Below, piece after piece: positions 25,966 to 33,632 of a stretch of DNA of 64,000 nt. Under the pieces are notes generated by a model. The model was not told the origin of the DNA. It did not search any database and saw only the letters and a program-made list of their open reading frames with translations. Origin of the DNA: Lentisphaerota bacterium (lineage in GTDB: Bacteria > Verrucomicrobiota > Kiritimatiellia > UBA8416 > VGWJ01). The DNA is taken from the NCBI GenBank assembly GCA_016873635.1, contig VGWJ01000010.1:1-64000 (forward strand), in the 5' to 3' direction. Made by a program: the position numbers and the translations under genes. Each line of letters opens with the position of its first letter. Within the stretch, counting starts at the first letter, position 1.

Positions 25966-26523
25966 CTAATCGCGCTCCTCGATTTCGATGGTGTTGGTCG
26001 GGCAGACGTACACGCACGCGCCGCACCCAATGCATGTGGCCGCGAGCCTGCGGAAAGGCGTTCCCACCGTCCGCCGGGGCCCGCGGCCGCTGAAGCCGAT
26101 GGCGTTGCGCCGCGAGATTTCCGCGCAGGCGCGGACGCACAGGCCGCACAGGATGCAGTTCTCGGGTGCCAGATTGAACCGTGTTCCGGTCACGCCGTAC
26201 TCGGCGGCCAGCGCCCGGACTTTCTCGGATTCCGGGCTCCGCGCCAGGAGCAGTTCCAGCACCACCCGCCGCGCCCTCTCCACGCGCTGCGTATCCGTGC
26301 TGACTTCCAGCCCCGGCGCGCACTTGTACAGGCATGCGGCCTGAAGACCGGGCCGGCCGCCCGCCACGATCTCGACCAGACAGACGCGGCAGGCGCCGTA
26401 CGGCGTCAGCTCCTTGTGATAGCACAGGGTTGGAATCCTGATGCCCGCGGCCCGGGCTGCTTCCAGTATTGTCTGGTTCTCATCGGCCTGAAGTTCCCGG
26501 CCGTTCACCTTTATCGTCACCAT
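25966..26523 (-). CDS. HndD/NuoG N-terminus-like 2Fe-2S and 2x[4Fe-4S] protein
   Basis: 185-aa electron-transfer protein and last gene of the redox operon. Residues 1-75 are a plant-type [2Fe-2S] domain (IPTLCYHKELTPYGACRVCLVEI and a later CLYKCA). Residues 120-180 hold a two-cluster ferredoxin with CILCGLCVRAC and CIGCGACVYVCPTN. This is the N-terminal module of [FeFe]-hydrogenase subunit HndD/HydA or of NuoG, but the His-Cys3 cluster and the whole H-cluster domain are absent; the ORF ends cleanly and the next 47 bases lead to a convergent gene. It overlaps the ATPase gene by seven bases. It is expected to carry electrons from the NuoF-like diaphorase. Confidence 0.85.
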   Translation of the reverse strand: MVTIKVNGRELQADENQTILEAARAAGIRIPTLCYHKELTPYGACRVCLVEIVAGGRPGLQAACLYKCAPGLEVSTDTQRVERARRVVLELLLARSPESEKVRALAAEYGVTGTRFNLAPENCILCGLCVRACAEISRRNAIGFSGRGPRRTVGTPFRRLAATCIGCGACVYVCPTNTIEIEERD

Positions 26524-27035
26524 GGTCGCACTCCCTCTGCCGCGCGCCGTCCCGCTTGCCCGGACGCGCGCCCGTCCGGCGCCGGCCCGGGCGGCCGCGA
26601 ATCGAACCGCGTGCGCTCCGTTCCCGTCCGGCAGTCAAACACAAACCGCACCGCCGGATGGCCGGCGATCAGCGCCGCCAGGGTTCCCGGAACGTCCCCG
26701 ATCGGCTTCATGTCCGGGTGCCCGGACTGAAACGAGGCGATCACCTCCGTGCCCGCCCCTTCGCCCGTGACAATCCGCAAGCCGCCTCCCGTGTCCTCCG
26801 CCGCCTGGCGCAGCAACGGCAGCCCGAGCCCCACGCGCGCCTTTTCCCGGGTCGTGAAAAACGGGTCCGCCGCCTTTCGCGCCGTCACCGCGTCCATTCC
26901 GCGGCCGTCATCCCGGATGCGCAGTTCCAGCGTCCCGCGCTCCGGCTGCTCTTCGATCTCTATGAAGATCTCCGAAGCGCCCGCGCGAACCGCGTTTTCA
27001 GCCACGTCCAGTATATGAAGAGAGAGGTCCTCCAT
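26517..27035 (-). CDS. GHKL ATPase-domain protein of hydrogenase-type operons
   Basis: 172 aa. The N-terminal 110 residues are a stand-alone histidine-kinase-like ATPase fold: HILDVAENAVRAGA (N-box), LRIRDDGRGMDAVTARKAADPFFTTRE (G1 and F boxes) and VGLGLPLLRQAAEDTGGG (G2). No phospho-accepting histidine domain is present. Such ATPases are regularly encoded with HndA/NuoE, NuoF and DRTGG genes in clostridial and Thermotoga-type [FeFe]-hydrogenase operons; their role is unknown. The tail after about 150 is disordered (Pro/Arg). It is seven bases upstream-overlapping with the Fe-S gene. Confidence 0.85.
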   Translation of the reverse strand: MEDLSLHILDVAENAVRAGASEIFIEIEEQPERGTLELRIRDDGRGMDAVTARKAADPFFTTREKARVGLGLPLLRQAAEDTGGGLRIVTGEGAGTEVIASFQSGHPDMKPIGDVPGTLAALIAGHPAVRFVFDCRTGTERTRFDSRPPGPAPDGRASGQAGRRAAEGVRPW

Positions 27036-27041
27036 GTTGCG

Positions 27042-27157
27042 TCAGACCTTCACGCGCCGGCCTTCGCTTCGTTTCAGCGCCTTCAGAAACTCCTCAAACG
27101 ATGGTACCTCTGGCAGGTGTGAATGTGCAAGTCCGCCGGGATCTCCTCCCGTATCAT
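27042..27157 (-). pseudogene. Scar of a PHP-domain phosphoesterase gene
   Basis: From an ATG at 27157 that overlaps the DRTGG stop (ATGA), the frame reads MIREEIPADLHIHTC, the start of a PHP phosphoesterase (metal-binding HxH), but then runs into a stop after 25 codons. A second frame just behind it reads PEVPSFEEFLKALKRSEGRR and ends at TGA 27042, right before the ATPase start, and looks like the missing C-terminus. The roughly 200-codon middle has been deleted with a frame shift at the junction. PHP genes normally occupy this place in such operons. Confidence 0.65.
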
Positions 27158-27501
27158 GCCTGCTTGCCGCCGATGCCCAGTTCGCGCAGCCGGCCGACCG
27201 CCTCGAAAGCCGTCAGCGCGGTGACCATCACGGGCACGCCCTCGGCCTCGGCTTTCCGCAGCGTTTCCGCCTCGGGCTGGCGCCCGTTGACGACAAGAAT
27301 CCCGGCAAGATCCTTCATGCCGGCCACCGCGATTGCATTCGCGTGGATCTGGATCGTCACCCAGAGGTTTCCCGGCCGGGCGTGCGCGAGCACGTCGCTG
27401 AGCAGGTCGCCCGCGTAGCCGCCCGTCACCGGGCGGTCCAGCGCCCCGGCGCCCGCCTTCAGGTCCGGCCCCAGCGCTTCGATCAGGTCGCGCAAAGTCA
27501 T
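27154..27501 (-). CDS. DRTGG domain protein
   Basis: 115 aa embedded in a longer shadow ORF; ATG 27501 begins MTLRDLIEALGPDLKAG. The DRTGG fold is shown by DRPVTGGYAGDLLSDVLAHARPGNLWVTIQ and the following GILVVNGRQPEAETLRKAEAEGVPVMVT. GAGGAGG lies about 15 bases upstream. This domain is a small regulatory or nucleotide-related domain of unknown ligand, standard in [FeFe]-hydrogenase and NADH-ferredoxin operons. It is coupled by ATGA to the PHP scar. Confidence 0.85.
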   Translation of the reverse strand: MTLRDLIEALGPDLKAGAGALDRPVTGGYAGDLLSDVLAHARPGNLWVTIQIHANAIAVAGMKDLAGILVVNGRQPEAETLRKAEAEGVPVMVTALTAFEAVGRLRELGIGGKQA

Positions 27502-27575
27502 GTCGGCGCCCCCTTTTCCTCCTCGTGATGACGCCCGTCCCTTGCCGCCCTCCGGCCGCGGCGCCGTGAGGAGGG

Positions 27576-29393
27576 CTACTCGATCTTCACCGCCGAAATG
27601 CCGAAGACGCCGCATGCCTCCAGACAGACCCCGCACTTCACGCACCTGGCCTGGTCGATGACATGCGCCTTCTTGCGCTCGCCCGTAATGGCCTTGGAGG
27701 GGCAGTCGCGGGCGCACACCGTGCAGCCGCGGCAGATCTCCGGATCGATGAAGTAGCGAATCAGCGGCTTGCACACCTTGCCCGGGCACTTGCGGTCCCG
27801 GATGTGGGCTTCGTACTCGTCCCGGAAGTAGCGCAGCGTGGTGAGCACCGGATTCGGCAGCGTCTGCCCCAGCCCGCACATGGAGGCGTCCTTGATCACC
27901 TCGCACAGCTCGGCCAGCGTATCGAGGTCCTCCAGCCTGCCCTCGCCCGCGCAGATCCGGCGCAGGATCTCCAGCAGGGCGCCAGACCCGTCCCGGCAGG
28001 CGGAGCACTTGCCGCACGACTCGTCGTTGGTAAACTCGACGAAGTACTTGGCCACGTCCACCATGCAGGTGTCTTCGTCCATGACGATCATGCCGCCGGA
28101 GCCCATGATGGACCCGGCTTCCGTGAGGCTCTCGTAGTCCACGGGGAGATCCAGCAGGGAGGCGGGCAGGCATCCGCCGGACGGGCCGCCGGTCTGCACG
28201 GCCTTGAAAGCCTTGCCGTCGGGAATGCCGCCGCCGATGTCGAAGATGATTTTACGCAGCGGCGTGCCCATGAGCACCTCGATCAGGCCCGTGTTCTGGA
28301 TCTTGCCGACCAGCGAGAAGACCTTGGTGCCCTTGCTCTTCGCGGTGCCCATGGCGGCAAACCAGCCCGCGCCCCGCTCGATGATCGGCGCGACGGTTGC
28401 CCAGGTCTCGACGTTGTTGATGTTGGTGGGCTTCCCCCGGATTCCGCTCTGGGCGGGAAACGGCGGACGCTGCCGCGGCTCGGGCGGGCGCCCTTCGATC
28501 GAGGCGATGAGCGAGGTTTCCTCCCCGCAGACGAACGCGCCGGCGCCCTGCTTGATCGACACGTCGAAATCCAAATCGGATCCCAGAATGCCCTCGCCGA
28601 GCAAACCGTACTCGCGGGCCTGGTCGATGGCGATCTGGAGGCGCTTCCTGGCCAGCGGATACTCGGCGCGGATATAGACGAAGCCGTGCGCCGCCCCGAT
28701 GGCGCGGGCCCCGATGAGCATGCCTTCCAGAACGGAGTGGGGGTCCGCCTCCACGATGCTGCGGTCCATGTAGGCGCCCGGATCGCCTTCGTCCGCGTTG
28801 CACACCAGGTACTTGACGTCGCCGGCCGCCTTGCGGCACAGCTCCCACTTCAGGCCCGTGGGGAAGCCGCCGCCGCCCCGTCCCCGCAGCCCGGACGCCT
28901 TGATCGTCTCGACGATCGATTCCGGCGTCATCTCCGTGAGGGCTTTGGCCAGCGCCCGGTAGCCGTCCCGGCCGATGTACTCGTCGATCTTCTCCGGATC
29001 GATCATCCCGCGGTTGCGCAGCGCCACCAGCGTCTGGTTGGCGAAGAAGCCGATGTCCGCCAGCCGCGGGACGGCGGCCTTCTCGGCGGGGGGCGTGAAC
29101 ATCAGCTTCTCGACCGGCCGGCCCTTGAGGAAGTGCTCCTCGACCAGCTTCGGGATCACGTGCGGGGTGAGGGTGTGGTAAAAGATGCCGTCGGGCATGA
29201 CGGTCATCACGGGGCCCACGGCGCAGAATCCGTTGCAGCCGGTCAGGACGACCAGGACCTCCCCGTCCAGCCCGTGCCTGCGCAGCTCCTCCTCCAGCCG
29301 CGCCTTGATGGCGAACGACTTCATGGAGACGCACGCCGTGCCCGCGCACAGCATCAGGTTCAGCCGGTACTGCTGGTTGAGCGGTTCCGTCAT
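27576..29393 (-). CDS. NuoF/HndC-type NADH-binding diaphorase subunit
   Basis: 605 aa from ATG 29393 (overlap ATGA). Order of domains: an N-terminal thioredoxin-like [2Fe-2S] (MLCAGTACVSM, LTGCNGFCAVGP); the NuoF core with NADH/FMN loop LRGRGGGGFPTGLKWELC and NADEGDPGAYMDRSI; the [4Fe-4S] site ESCGKCSACRDGSG; and a C-terminal two-cluster ferredoxin (EICRGCTVCARDCPSKA, RCVKCGVCLEACG). This is the HndC/HydB architecture of bifurcating hydrogenases and NADH-ferredoxin oxidoreductases. It should oxidise NADH at FMN and pass electrons to the fused NqrF/NuoE protein and the HndD-like Fe-S protein. Confidence 0.94.
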   Translation of the reverse strand: MTEPLNQQYRLNLMLCAGTACVSMKSFAIKARLEEELRRHGLDGEVLVVLTGCNGFCAVGPVMTVMPDGIFYHTLTPHVIPKLVEEHFLKGRPVEKLMFTPPAEKAAVPRLADIGFFANQTLVALRNRGMIDPEKIDEYIGRDGYRALAKALTEMTPESIVETIKASGLRGRGGGGFPTGLKWELCRKAAGDVKYLVCNADEGDPGAYMDRSIVEADPHSVLEGMLIGARAIGAAHGFVYIRAEYPLARKRLQIAIDQAREYGLLGEGILGSDLDFDVSIKQGAGAFVCGEETSLIASIEGRPPEPRQRPPFPAQSGIRGKPTNINNVETWATVAPIIERGAGWFAAMGTAKSKGTKVFSLVGKIQNTGLIEVLMGTPLRKIIFDIGGGIPDGKAFKAVQTGGPSGGCLPASLLDLPVDYESLTEAGSIMGSGGMIVMDEDTCMVDVAKYFVEFTNDESCGKCSACRDGSGALLEILRRICAGEGRLEDLDTLAELCEVIKDASMCGLGQTLPNPVLTTLRYFRDEYEAHIRDRKCPGKVCKPLIRYFIDPEICRGCTVCARDCPSKAITGERKKAHVIDQARCVKCGVCLEACGVFGISAVKIE

Positions 29394-29773
29394 GAAGGCC
29401 TTTCGCTCCCCCGGGCCAGGGCATATTCCCCCACGACCTGGCCGCCCTGGACGTGCTGCGCGAGAATGCGCTGGACTTTCTCCCGGGTGAGGCCGACGTA
29501 CTTCACCGGCGCCTGGTCCTTCACTTCCACGGTGATCATGGGCTCCTGGCTGCACAGCCCGGCGCAGCCGGAGCTGGTCAGCAGCACGTCCTCGATGCCC
29601 CTGCTCTCGATTTCCTCCATTAGCGCGTTCATGATCCCGCGCGCGCCGGCGGCGATGCCGCAGGTGCCCATGTGAACCGTGATCTTGGCCCGGCCGGCGC
29701 CTTCGCGCAGCAGGGTCATCTTGCGCACCCGCTGGCTGATGCGCTCCAGATCCTCAACTCGCAGCTTGGACAT
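29390..29773 (-). CDS. HndB-like [2Fe-2S] ferredoxin-fold protein
   Basis: 127 aa with a thioredoxin-like [2Fe-2S] fold: VHMGTCGIAAGARGIMNAL, then LLTSSGCAGLCSQEPMITV (Cys spacings CX4-like and CX3C). It equals the HndB subunit of NADP-reducing hydrogenases, a small electron carrier sitting between HndA and HndC. Its gene order here (after NuoE, before NuoF) is the same. It overlaps the fusion gene by 20 bp and the NuoF gene by four. Confidence 0.85.
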   Translation of the reverse strand: MSKLRVEDLERISQRVRKMTLLREGAGRAKITVHMGTCGIAAGARGIMNALMEEIESRGIEDVLLTSSGCAGLCSQEPMITVEVKDQAPVKYVGLTREKVQRILAQHVQGGQVVGEYALARGSERPS

Positions 29774-30731
29774 CGACCGGCGCCTCCCTGTACTGGGTGA
29801 TCAGGCCCGTGACCTTCTTGACGGTCATGTGGCCGTGCACATCCTCGCCCACCGTCAGGACCGGGGCCAGTCCGCAGCAGCCGATGCACCGGACGGGCTC
29901 CACGGAAAACAGCATGTCCTCGGTCGTGCCTCCGGCCTTGATGCCGAGCTCCCGCTCCAGCGCCGCGAGAATGTCGCCGGCGCCCTTGACGTGGCAGGCG
30001 GTCCCCAGGCAGACGGAAACCGTGTGCCGCCCGCGCGGCTTCAGGCTGAAGGCGTTGTGAAAGGTGGCAACCCGGAAAACGGCGCTCGGGGGAACGTGGA
30101 GCCGGTCCGCGATCAGCGGGAAGACGCTTTCGGGCAGGTAGCGGAAGGAGGCGTTCATGTCCTGCAGCATCGGAACCAGCGAATGCTGCTCCGCGAGGTG
30201 GCGCTCGACGATCGCGTGGGCCCTGGCGGTCTCTGCCTCCCGGAAGGCCACCCGGCCCCGGTCGTCGAGGTCGTGATAAAGGTTGTTCTTCCTGAAGCGC
30301 CATTTCAGCTTCGGGTTGAAAAGGTTGTTGTCGACAATCCCGCGCACGGTCGTCAGGAAGTCGGGGATCATGACCTGCGCGTCTTCCCTGACTTTGACCT
30401 GGCAGGAGAGCCGCACGCCTTCCTGCCTTTCGCGGCGCGTGAGGAAGAACTCCTCCGTGGGCAGGATGGAACCCCCGCCGCTCGCCACGCGCACCTTGCA
30501 GTACCCGCAAGTCGCCTTGCCGCCGCACGACGAGGAAACGCGGAAGCCTCCCTCCTGCAGGGCCGTGTGCAGCGGGCCGCCGCCCTTCACGCGGAACGAC
30601 CGGCTCTTGTCTTCCCCGGTAACGGTGATCGTGCACTCGCCGTAAACGACCAGGAAGCGTTCGGCGACCGCGAGCAGAACCGCGATCACCAGCACGATGG
30701 CGTCCATCAGCAGTATGGGCAGCAGGATCAT
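29754..30731 (-). CDS. NqrF ferredoxin domain fused to NuoE/HndA domain
   Basis: 325 aa; the track's long extension upstream is shadow of nqrE, and ATG 30731 overlaps the NqrE stop (ATGA). Residues 1-25 form one TM helix (LLPILLMDAIVLVIAVLLAV). Residues 30-125 are the NqrF-type [2Fe-2S] domain: VSSSCGGKATCGYCKVRV, SGGGSILPTEEF and RLSCQVKV. From about 165 a NuoE/HndA domain follows (FRYLPESVFPLIADRL, VSVCLGTACHVKGA and RCIGCCGLAP). The FAD/NADH ferredoxin-reductase domain that should follow the NqrF ferredoxin (RxYS, GGIG motifs) is absent. The protein physically links a NuoF diaphorase to the Nqr membrane part. Confidence 0.9.
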   Translation of the reverse strand: MILLPILLMDAIVLVIAVLLAVAERFLVVYGECTITVTGEDKSRSFRVKGGGPLHTALQEGGFRVSSSCGGKATCGYCKVRVASGGGSILPTEEFFLTRRERQEGVRLSCQVKVREDAQVMIPDFLTTVRGIVDNNLFNPKLKWRFRKNNLYHDLDDRGRVAFREAETARAHAIVERHLAEQHSLVPMLQDMNASFRYLPESVFPLIADRLHVPPSAVFRVATFHNAFSLKPRGRHTVSVCLGTACHVKGAGDILAALERELGIKAGGTTEDMLFSVEPVRCIGCCGLAPVLTVGEDVHGHMTVKKVTGLITQYREAPVDVQAAS

Positions 30732-31315
30732 TGGATGCGCAACATGCCTCCGAAACCGAGGAAGGCCAGGGCGATGATGCCCGCCGCGATCATGACGATG
30801 CCGGGCCCGCGCAGGCCCTTCGGCACGTCGCCCACCAGCCTCAGCTTCTCGTTGATGGCGGCCACGATCACGATGGCCAGCGTCCAGCCGGCCGCCGTCC
30901 CGAGCGCGAAGGCCAGCGTCTTCGCGAACGAATACGCGCGCAGAATCATGAACAGCGACGCCGCCAGCACGATGCAGTTCACCGTGATCAGCGGCAGGAA
31001 GATGCCGAAGTGCGCCTGCAGCACCGGAAAGAAGCGCTCCATGACCATCTCCAGAAGCTGAACCGTGCCGGCGATCACGAGAATGAAAACGATGAAGTGG
31101 ATCAGCTCGCCGTGCGCCGGGACCAGCACAAGGTGGTAGACGAGCCAGTTGATGGCGGCGGTCAGCACGACCACGAAGATGACGGCCACGCCCATGCCCC
31201 ATGCCGTCTTGATGCGCTGGGACATGGAGATGAACGGGCACATGCCCAGCAGGTACGTCAGGGCGATGTTGTGCGTCAGTATCGCCGCGATCACGATGGT
31301 CAGCAGCCCGCGCAT
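30728..31315 (-). CDS. nqrE: NqrE/RnfA membrane subunit
   Basis: 195 aa, six predicted TM helices. ATG 31315 is preceded by GGAGG ten bases away; the track's earlier start is unsupported. It carries LTHNIALTYLLGMCPFISMS, GIFLPLITVNCIVLAAS and GPGIVMIAAGIIALAFLGF, which match NqrE more closely than RnfA; the Cys in LGMCPF and TVNC are the ligands of the intramembrane [2Fe-2S] site shared with the NqrD/RnfE partner. It is part of the Na+- or H+-translocating membrane core. The five-base gap from nqrD and the ATGA overlap with the fusion gene show coupled expression. Confidence 0.9.
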   Translation of the reverse strand: MRGLLTIVIAAILTHNIALTYLLGMCPFISMSQRIKTAWGMGVAVIFVVVLTAAINWLVYHLVLVPAHGELIHFIVFILVIAGTVQLLEMVMERFFPVLQAHFGIFLPLITVNCIVLAASLFMILRAYSFAKTLAFALGTAAGWTLAIVIVAAINEKLRLVGDVPKGLRGPGIVMIAAGIIALAFLGFGGMLRIQ

Positions 31316-31320
31316 GGCGC

Positions 31321-31950
31321 CTATCCCTCCCTGGGCGGTTCCACGCCCGCCAGCGTACGGGTGATCCACAGAAACAGGCCCAGCAGGAAGAAGGCGCCGG
31401 GCGCCAGCGAGAGGACCACCCAGTTCTCCCAGCCCGCGGGCATGACTCTCATCCCCAGGAGCGTCCCGAACCCGAGCACTTCGCGGACAACGGCAATGCC
31501 GGTCAGCGTGTAGGAGTAGGCGATGCCGTTGGCGACCGCGTCCACCAGCGACAGGCCCAGGGGGTTCCGCGCGTAAAACGCCTCGGCGCGCCCCATGAGA
31601 ATGCAGTTGGTGATGATCAGGCCCACGTACGGCCCCATCGTCTCGCTGATGACGGGGAAGTACGCCTTCAGGAACTTGTCCACGACGATCACGAACGACG
31701 CGATCGTGACCATGTAAGTGATCATGCGCCCGCGCGCCGGTATCATCTTGCGGAGCGATGAGACCATGACCGCCGTCGCGATCAGCACGAAGGTCACCCC
31801 CGCGCCCATGGCAATGGCGTTCTCAACCTTGTTGCTGACGGCCAGGGCCGAGCAGATGCCGAGGCACATCGACGAGATGGGGTGCTCCGTCCAGACCCCC
31901 TTGAGCAAAGTCTTGTACCTCTCCTTGCCGAGCAACCGGCGCAGGTTCAC
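31321..31950 (-). CDS. nqrD: NqrD/RnfE membrane subunit
   Basis: 209 aa from GTG 31950, overlapping the NqrC stop (GTGA) with AAGGAGG upstream; longer track start is shadow. Sequence blocks EHPISSMCLGICSALAVSNKVENA and VGLIITNCILMGRAEAF are diagnostic (NqrD form; MGRAEAF is the NqrD/RnfE signature). Six TM helices are predicted, with the conserved Cys of LGICSALA and ITNC forming the shared [2Fe-2S] site with NqrE. It belongs to the ion-pumping core. Confidence 0.9.
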   Translation of the reverse strand: MNLRRLLGKERYKTLLKGVWTEHPISSMCLGICSALAVSNKVENAIAMGAGVTFVLIATAVMVSSLRKMIPARGRMITYMVTIASFVIVVDKFLKAYFPVISETMGPYVGLIITNCILMGRAEAFYARNPLGLSLVDAVANGIAYSYTLTGIAVVREVLGFGTLLGMRVMPAGWENWVVLSLAPGAFFLLGLFLWITRTLAGVEPPREG

Positions 31951-32528
31951 TGCTGCACCTCCTTCACCATGGGCAGGCAGGCCGCCGCCTCGCTGTTGAG
32001 GATCCTGCCGAACGCCTGGCAACTCAGCGTCGCTCCCGTGATCCCGTCCACCTCGGTGTCCGTGGCGGCCGCGCCCTCCGCGGTAATCACAATCCGGGGC
32101 AGCAGGCGCTTGCCCTGGAACCCGGCAAGATACGCCGCTTCGGCAATGCGCGAGCCGAGGCCCGGCGTCTCTTCCTGGTGTACGATCGTGATGCCCTTCA
32201 CCGCGGCCCCGTCCGGCGCAACGGCCAGGATGCCCTGGATGGGACCCCACAGGCCGGCGCCCTGAATCGAAAACGCCACGGTCTTGTCGGCAGTCACGTA
32301 GAACTTCCGCCCGCCCTTCTCCACGACCCTGACCGTCGCATCGAACGTGGACTCCCGCGCCGCCTCGTCGCAGGCCACGCCGAGCGCGGCCAGGACGTTG
32401 CGCTTGATCTTCAGCTCCTCGTTGCGGGTAATGCGGGGTTTCGTGACCGCCTCCACCGCGGTCAGCGCCGCGGCAAGGATCGAAGACAGGATCAGCAGGA
32501 AGGCGATCATCTTGACGCTGTCTTTCAC
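31947..32528 (-). CDS. nqrC: NqrC/RnfG FMN-binding subunit
   Basis: 193 aa from GTG 32528, which overlaps the NqrB stop and has GGGAGGGGAGG upstream. One N-terminal TM helix (MIAFLLILSSILAAALTAVEAV) precedes a periplasmic FMN-binding domain. GLWGPIQGILAVAPDG and HQEETPGLGSRI are typical, and DGITGATLSCQAF carries the threonine (about 167) that is covalently flavinylated in this family. The ApbE flavin transferase that would load it is not in the window. Confidence 0.9.
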   Translation of the reverse strand: MKDSVKMIAFLLILSSILAAALTAVEAVTKPRITRNEELKIKRNVLAALGVACDEAARESTFDATVRVVEKGGRKFYVTADKTVAFSIQGAGLWGPIQGILAVAPDGAAVKGITIVHQEETPGLGSRIAEAAYLAGFQGKRLLPRIVITAEGAAATDTEVDGITGATLSCQAFGRILNSEAAACLPMVKEVQQ

Positions 32529-33628
32529 CGTTCGCCTCCCCTCCCGCCGTCGCGTCCGCACGCGCAGCTGCCGCAGTGCGCCGGAGCCGGAGCGGGCGCG
32601 CCCGCCTTCGCGCGCGGCCGGGGGCGGAAGGTCGCCTTCAGCACGATGTGGTCGATCAGCGGAGCAAGGCCGTTCATGATCACGATGCTGAACATCACGC
32701 CTTCAACGTACCCCGAGAAGCCGCGGATCAGCACCGTCAGCAGCCCGCACATCGTCCCGAAGACCCACTTGCCCGCCTTGGTGAACGGCGACGTCACCGG
32801 GTCCGTGGCCATGAAGAACGCGCCCAGCATCAGCCCGCCGGCGAAGAGCTGGAACAGCGGCGGCGCCACGCGCGCCGGCGCGAAGCGGTGGCCGGCCGCG
32901 CTCAGAATCGCCACGGATCCGAGATACGAGAGCGGAATCCGCCACTCGCTCACGCGGGTCCATATGACGAAGAGCCCGCCCGCGATCAGCCCGACGCGGA
33001 AGACCTCGCCCATGCTGCCGGTCGCCCGGCCCACGAGCAGGTCGGTCAGCGCGGTCACGGCCTGGCTCGTCTTGTACATCCCCAGCGGCGTGGCCGTCGT
33101 TATGGCGTCGCTGCCCGGGATCTGCCAGGCCGTCGACATGATCGAAGGGAAGGCGATGGTCACGAACAGCCGCCCGACCAGCGCCGGGTTGAAAATGTTG
33201 CGTCCCGTGCCCCCGAACATTTCCTTGCCGAACAGCGTGCCGACGACCACGCCGACCGCGACGACCCACAGCGGAACGGTCGGCGGCAGGGTCAGCGGAA
33301 AGATGAGGCCGGTCACGAGGAACCCCTCGTGAATGTGCTTCTTGCGGGCCATGGCGAAGCCCACCTCGACCAGCCCGCCGAACAGGTACGAGACCACAAT
33401 CATCGCCAGCGAGCGGACCCCGAAGGCCCAGACGGCCGCCAGCACCGCCGGCGTCAGGCCCGCGATGACCACCGTCATGTAGCGCTTGATGTCCAGCCCG
33501 TCCACGCAGTGCGGCCCGCCGGCGGTGGTCGCGTCCGAGCCGAAGACGGCCGCCTCCAGGGCGTCGAACACAGGCTCCATGGGCTTCAGGAACCTGTTGC
33601 GGCGGGCTTTTTCAAGCAGCGGTTTCAT
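32525..33628 (-). CDS. nqrB: NqrB/RnfD flavin-carrying membrane subunit
   Basis: 367 aa from ATG 33628. Multi-TM core protein with N-terminal NqrB-like entry (GLDIKRYMTVVIAGLTPAVL), the GGTGRNIFNPALVGRLF block, and DAITTATPLGMYKT whose threonine (about 180) corresponds to the phosphoester-linked FMN site. MATDPVTSPFTKAGKWVFG and EGVMFSIVIMNGLAPLIDH mix NqrB- and RnfD-like features. It should bind FMN and riboflavin and take part in ion translocation. The Cys-rich C-terminal tail (HCGSCACGRD) is unusual. Four bases separate it from the upstream gene. Confidence 0.9.
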   Translation of the reverse strand: MKPLLEKARRNRFLKPMEPVFDALEAAVFGSDATTAGGPHCVDGLDIKRYMTVVIAGLTPAVLAAVWAFGVRSLAMIVVSYLFGGLVEVGFAMARKKHIHEGFLVTGLIFPLTLPPTVPLWVVAVGVVVGTLFGKEMFGGTGRNIFNPALVGRLFVTIAFPSIMSTAWQIPGSDAITTATPLGMYKTSQAVTALTDLLVGRATGSMGEVFRVGLIAGGLFVIWTRVSEWRIPLSYLGSVAILSAAGHRFAPARVAPPLFQLFAGGLMLGAFFMATDPVTSPFTKAGKWVFGTMCGLLTVLIRGFSGYVEGVMFSIVIMNGLAPLIDHIVLKATFRPRPRAKAGAPAPAPAHCGSCACGRDGGRGGER

Positions 33629-33632
33629 GGCG

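Noticed and set aside
25966-27501. [FeFe] hydrogenase locus
   Set aside because: HndA-, HndB-, HndC- and accessory-type genes are present, but the H-cluster catalytic domain is not; electrons more likely go to Nqr/Rnf.
27663-29675. 670-aa plus-strand ORF
   Set aside because: Antisense shadow of the NuoF-like gene; no recognisable protein features.
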